DNA of 64,000 bases, from assembly GCA_002964805.2 (NCBI GenBank), contig PUDQ02000015.1, forward strand, positions 354,920-418,919, in the 5' to 3' direction. The position numbers and the translations under genes are program-made. Shown here piece after piece: positions 61,276-64,000 of this stretch. The notes under the pieces are model-generated. The model worked only from the letters and a program-made list of their open reading frames with translations, did no database searches and was not told the origin of the DNA. Each line of letters begins with the position of its first letter. Within the stretch, counting starts at the first letter, position 1. The stretch is from Trametes villosa (lineage: Eukaryota > Basidiomycota > Agaricomycetes > Polyporales > Polyporaceae).

Positions 61276-64000
61276 CTAGTTGTCTTCCAGCGTAATCTCC
61301 TCGGTCGCTGGCTCGCTGTCGTTGCTGTCCTCTAGTCCTGCGATCGCGCGTGTGTCGCCCTCCGCTGTCAAGATGACTCTGGTTCGCTCCGTGGTTCTCC
61401 TCGCTCGCGCGCTCTGACCTGGCGCTCCGCTCGTTTTCTGGGTGCCTGTGTCCGGTGCATCCTCCCCCCCACTGAGATTGTGACCGTCCTCGGTCACCTG
61501 GGTGAGCGCGAAAGGGTGGGTGAGGCTGTCGGTGCCAGAGAGGCTCCTGCGCGGTTGCGGGGGAAGCCAGTGCGTCGCGCTCTGGCCCTGGCTGATCTGC
61601 GTCTCCGCAACTAGTCTGTGGACGCCGACCAGGTAGAGCGTTTTCGCTGGTCGCGCGCGGAAGGGGCAGTAGGATAAGCGCATCTTGCGATGGTCCAGCG
61701 TGAGGTCCAGGGCAACGGAGTTGCGCGCCGCTGTGCCAGTGGTTCCAACCACGACCGCAGAGCCGAGCAATGAGGCAGAGGCAGCAGGTTCGCTTTGTAG
61801 GTCCGAGCTGGGGGGAAAGGCCGCAGTGGCCTCGGGGACGCGATCGCAGGACGGGAGATAGCGCGCAGGTAGAGAGAGCGCGCGTGCGGGATATGAGGAC
61901 ACGGAGCGCGTAGAATCTGAAGCAGGGGGCACAGGGGTATAGGCACTGAGGGCGCATCCGTCCCCATCCGCCTCCATGATTGCCGCAACCCTAGCGCGGT
62001 CTAGCGCCTTGTTGCTTGCGAGACTCGCGGTCTCTAGCGAATCCTGGTGACGCAAGTCCTGGCTCTCGCGAGGGTCAAGGAGGGAAGCGGCGCCGGCGAT
62101 GCCGGTGGAGCGCATGGTGGTTGGAACTGGGGGTGGGGGGTCGGTGTCGCAAGACTTTGCATGTCGCGCAGGAAGGAGGGGAAGGGGCCGCTCTGGCGAT
62201 CGCGCAGCGGGTGGTGTCTTCCGCGATGTCTCGGGGGTCTCCTCCGGAAACTTAGGGCTGTAGTCTGGAGTACGCGTCTGATAGGCTGCCTTGCGCTCCG
62301 GTGTGTTCTGCGTCGCTGGGGGCTTGCCAATATCACGGTTCGGGGAAGGGGCAGCTGCCTTGCGGCGCGGTTTCGCGAAAGGGTGCTCTCGTGCTTCACT
62401 CGCAGCGGGTCCTTGGCGTGAGGAAGGGACTGGGGAAAGTGTGGGTGGGCGGCCATCTACTCTTGGGGGGCTGGCCTCGCGCGCCATCATGCTGATCATC
62501 GCATCGCACATGTCGTGCACCGCGATAGCCCTGAGTTGAGCCGGTCCGTGGGATGGGTCGTATGCCGTGTCGCGCATCTTCGCAAAGGGGTTCTCGTGTC
62601 CTTTCATGGTAGTCGCTTCGCGGTACGCGCGCGCTTCGCCTGCCGCTGCATTCGGGGGTGGAGCTGGCTGATGAGGTGAGGGGTCGCGCTGGCGCTGGCT
62701 AGAGCTAGTGTGTGTCGGCAGGGGCTCGGCTTGTGGCTGGGAGGGGTGTTTGACGCGTGGCTGGTTGGCGTCCGCATCGCCAAAGCGCTCTCGCTCCCTG
62801 GGGAACAGCGAAGTCGGTCGCGAATGTGAGCTGCGGTATGGGGACCTCGCGACACTATCGGCACCATTCCGGCCTTGGCTCTGGCTAGCCTGCTTGAGCA
62901 TGCGGATCTCGTGCTCGAGCTGCGCAATGCGCTCGGCTGCGCTGAGCTGGAAGCTAGGCCTGGGAGGGCGGCCATAGTTGTCGCGCGCGACCTCAAAGCT
63001 GAGCTGTGCGACCACCGGCGCCAGCGTGTTCGTGTGATGTGCCAGTGTGCCTGGGTTGCGGCGATGCCACTCGTAGACGCGGTCGCGGATTGTTACGCCT
63101 TCGAACTGTGGGCTGAAGAGCGTCCTGGGGATGAAGCTGCCATTCGAGAGCACCACGTAGCCTTGGTCATTGCGCCTGACGCGACCGCCCCGGATGTCCT
63201 CTTCGACGGCCGGGCAGTTCCGTAGCTGGCAGCTCACGCCGCCGCAGTAGTGGCAGTAGTGTCCACCTGGGGTGTTCGCGGGCGGATACCAAGCTTCGCC
63301 GTGAGCCGGCGGCGGCAGCTGGACCTGCTGGGGGCCTCTACCGGGGTTCGCGGTGTGCGCGGTCGCACCCGCGCTCCCTTCGCTGACCGATTGCGCGAGT
63401 AGCCTCAGGATGGCGCCAAGATCCTCCATCTTCACCATCGCTCCGCCGGTGTTTGGCGCGCTCAGTGCTGTGTTTGTCGCAGGCGCAGGCGCAGATGGCA
63501 GACCAGACGCGAGGGTGCCATGGAGGACAAAGACCGCTGCGTTGTAGACAGTCTCCAGCGGGTAGGGGTCGTCAGGGTAATGGTCCGGCTCCTTGAGCTG
63601 TAGGCACTGCAAGACCTGTTCCCGGAGCGGCGAGCAGATGCCGCGCACGAAGAGGCGCGACTGTTCCGACTGAGAGATGCGGTCCGTCTTGACGAGGTAG
63701 ATGGTCTGGGCAAGGAAGTCGCGATGGTAGCTGGAGAGCTCCACGATACTGGTGATCGACCGCATCCTGCGCGCTGCTACGAGAGCCTCGACATTGGCCA
63801 CCGAGTACTTGCGCGCTTCGCCCGCCTCAGGGTAGAGTTCCGTGATCGCGCTCTTGAGGTCCTCGTACGACTTCGAGTCGCTCACGTAGGCCGGAAGGCT
63901 CTCGCAGAGATCGCTCACGGCCATCGGGAGGTAACGGATGACCCACCGCTTCTTAGCTCGTTCATCATCCACCTCGCTGATCTCAAAGAGCGCCTCGAGA
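61276..64000 (-). CDS. gag: Gag-like protein of the right-hand element, 5' end beyond window
   Basis: More than 900 codons, open to the window edge, so the start is missing. The capsid-like region (RWVIRYLPMAVSDLCESLPA, then YEDLKSAITELYPEAG) is followed by a zinc-knuckle-like CHYCGGVSCQLRNC, which is C-X2-C-X4-C-X4-C with Cys in the place of the usual His, and then by DIRGGRVRRNDQGYVVLSNG. A helix (ERIAQLEHEIRMLKQ) and a long disordered Pro/Ser/Arg-rich part follow. Near the end NLSGGEDAPD is encoded by a string that resembles the polypurine tract at 58.36 kb. No protease Asp motif is seen. It ends EEITLEDN. Confidence 0.8.
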   Translation of the reverse strand, partial: LEALFEISEVDDERAKKRWVIRYLPMAVSDLCESLPAYVSDSKSYEDLKSAITELYPEAGEARKYSVANVEALVAARRMRSITSIVELSSYHRDFLAQTIYLVKTDRISQSEQSRLFVRGICSPLREQVLQCLQLKEPDHYPDDPYPLETVYNAAVFVLHGTLASGLPSAPAPATNTALSAPNTGGAMVKMEDLGAILRLLAQSVSEGSAGATAHTANPGRGPQQVQLPPPAHGEAWYPPANTPGGHYCHYCGGVSCQLRNCPAVEEDIRGGRVRRNDQGYVVLSNGSFIPRTLFSPQFEGVTIRDRVYEWHRRNPGTLAHHTNTLAPVVAQLSFEVARDNYGRPPRPSFQLSAAERIAQLEHEIRMLKQASQSQGRNGADSVARSPYRSSHSRPTSLFPRERERFGDADANQPRVKHPSQPQAEPLPTHTSSSQRQRDPSPHQPAPPPNAAAGEARAYREATTMKGHENPFAKMRDTAYDPSHGPAQLRAIAVHDMCDAMISMMAREASPPRVDGRPPTLSPVPSSRQGPAASEAREHPFAKPRRKAAAPSPNRDIGKPPATQNTPERKAAYQTRTPDYSPKFPEETPETSRKTPPAARSPERPLPLLPARHAKSCDTDPPPPVPTTMRSTGIAGAASLLDPRESQDLRHQDSLETASLASNKALDRARVAAIMEADGDGCALSAYTPVPPASDSTRSVSSYPARALSLPARYLPSCDRVPEATAAFPPSSDLQSEPAASASLLGSAVVVGTTGTAARNSVALDLTLDHRKMRLSYCPFRARPAKTLYLVGVHRLVAETQISQGQSATHWLPPQPRRSLSGTDSLTHPFALTQVTEDGHNLSGGEDAPDTGTQKTSGAPGQSARARRTTERTRVILTAEGDTRAIAGLEDSNDSEPATEEITLEDN

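Larger units (their letters stand above)
57720..64000 (-). mobile_element. Truncated-by-window LTR element with gag, no visible pol, and an antisense gene
   Basis: Reading the minus strand: gag enters from the window edge and ends at 61276; then comes about 2.9 kb without RT, RNase H or integrase motifs on either strand; then the polypurine tract and LTR. The space is filled by a plus-strand Zn2Cys6 gene. This looks like a non-autonomous element derived from a gypsy-type element by loss of pol. Confidence 0.6.

Overview
The window is nuclear DNA of a filamentous basidiomycete, most likely an Agaricomycete of the polypore type. The reasons are GC-rich genes cut by many 50-70 nt introns with GT(A/G)-AG ends, a tRNA gene with a short intron, Ty3/gypsy elements with a chromodomain, and genes tightly packed on both strands. 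The class is fairly safe; the order is inference.

Housekeeping blocks. 1.9-12.2 kb carries tRNA-Gln(CUG), glycerol kinase (minus), a GH47 alpha-mannosidase (minus) and an AP180/CALM-type ANTH clathrin adaptor (plus). 32.0-38.2 kb carries an alpha/beta hydrolase, gamma-glutamyl phosphate reductase (PRO2), a NASP/Hif1-type histone chaperone and a probable dynactin p24 subunit; the last two share one promoter. 39.7-41.1 kb holds a low-complexity Ser/Pro protein.

Accessory block 12.4-31.5 kb, continuing in inverted orientation at 42.3-43.6 and 55.3-57.6 kb. This is the most unusual part. It holds five large paralogous genes of a family I do not recognise (units 1-5) and one broken copy (unit 6). 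They have small basic N-terminal exons, a long Pro/Tyr/His/Ser-rich body and a C-terminal tail of the type YSALDGA...THIP. Units 1-4 each face a divergent minus-strand partner block (YCCA..H.PRG motif), mostly decayed. A promoter-like box lies ahead of each start, and every member is followed 130-180 bp after its stop by an inverted repeat with core GCTATGGGT...ACCCATAGC. Extra copies of this hairpin and its flanks lie in gene-less tandem arrays behind units 1 and 4. The whole looks like a birth-and-death cluster of divergent gene pairs, each plus gene carrying a 3' hairpin. A degenerate HMG-box in the N-terminus is possible but weakly supported.

Mobile block 43.86-64 kb. A non-autonomous element with long terminal inverted repeats and a 9-bp target duplication (Mutator-like) has been split by a young 10.5-kb Ty3/gypsy chromovirus with near-identical 207-bp LTRs and a 5-bp target duplication. 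The chromovirus encodes Gag, protease and RT-RNaseH-IN-chromodomain, plus a fourth reading frame in the env position that encodes an RS-rich coiled-coil protein. At the right edge a second LTR element, cut by the window end, has a gag gene but no visible pol. In the place of pol it carries, antisense to gag, an intact four-exon gene with a perfect Zn2Cys6 cysteine pattern. Its LTR sits just upstream of unit 5.
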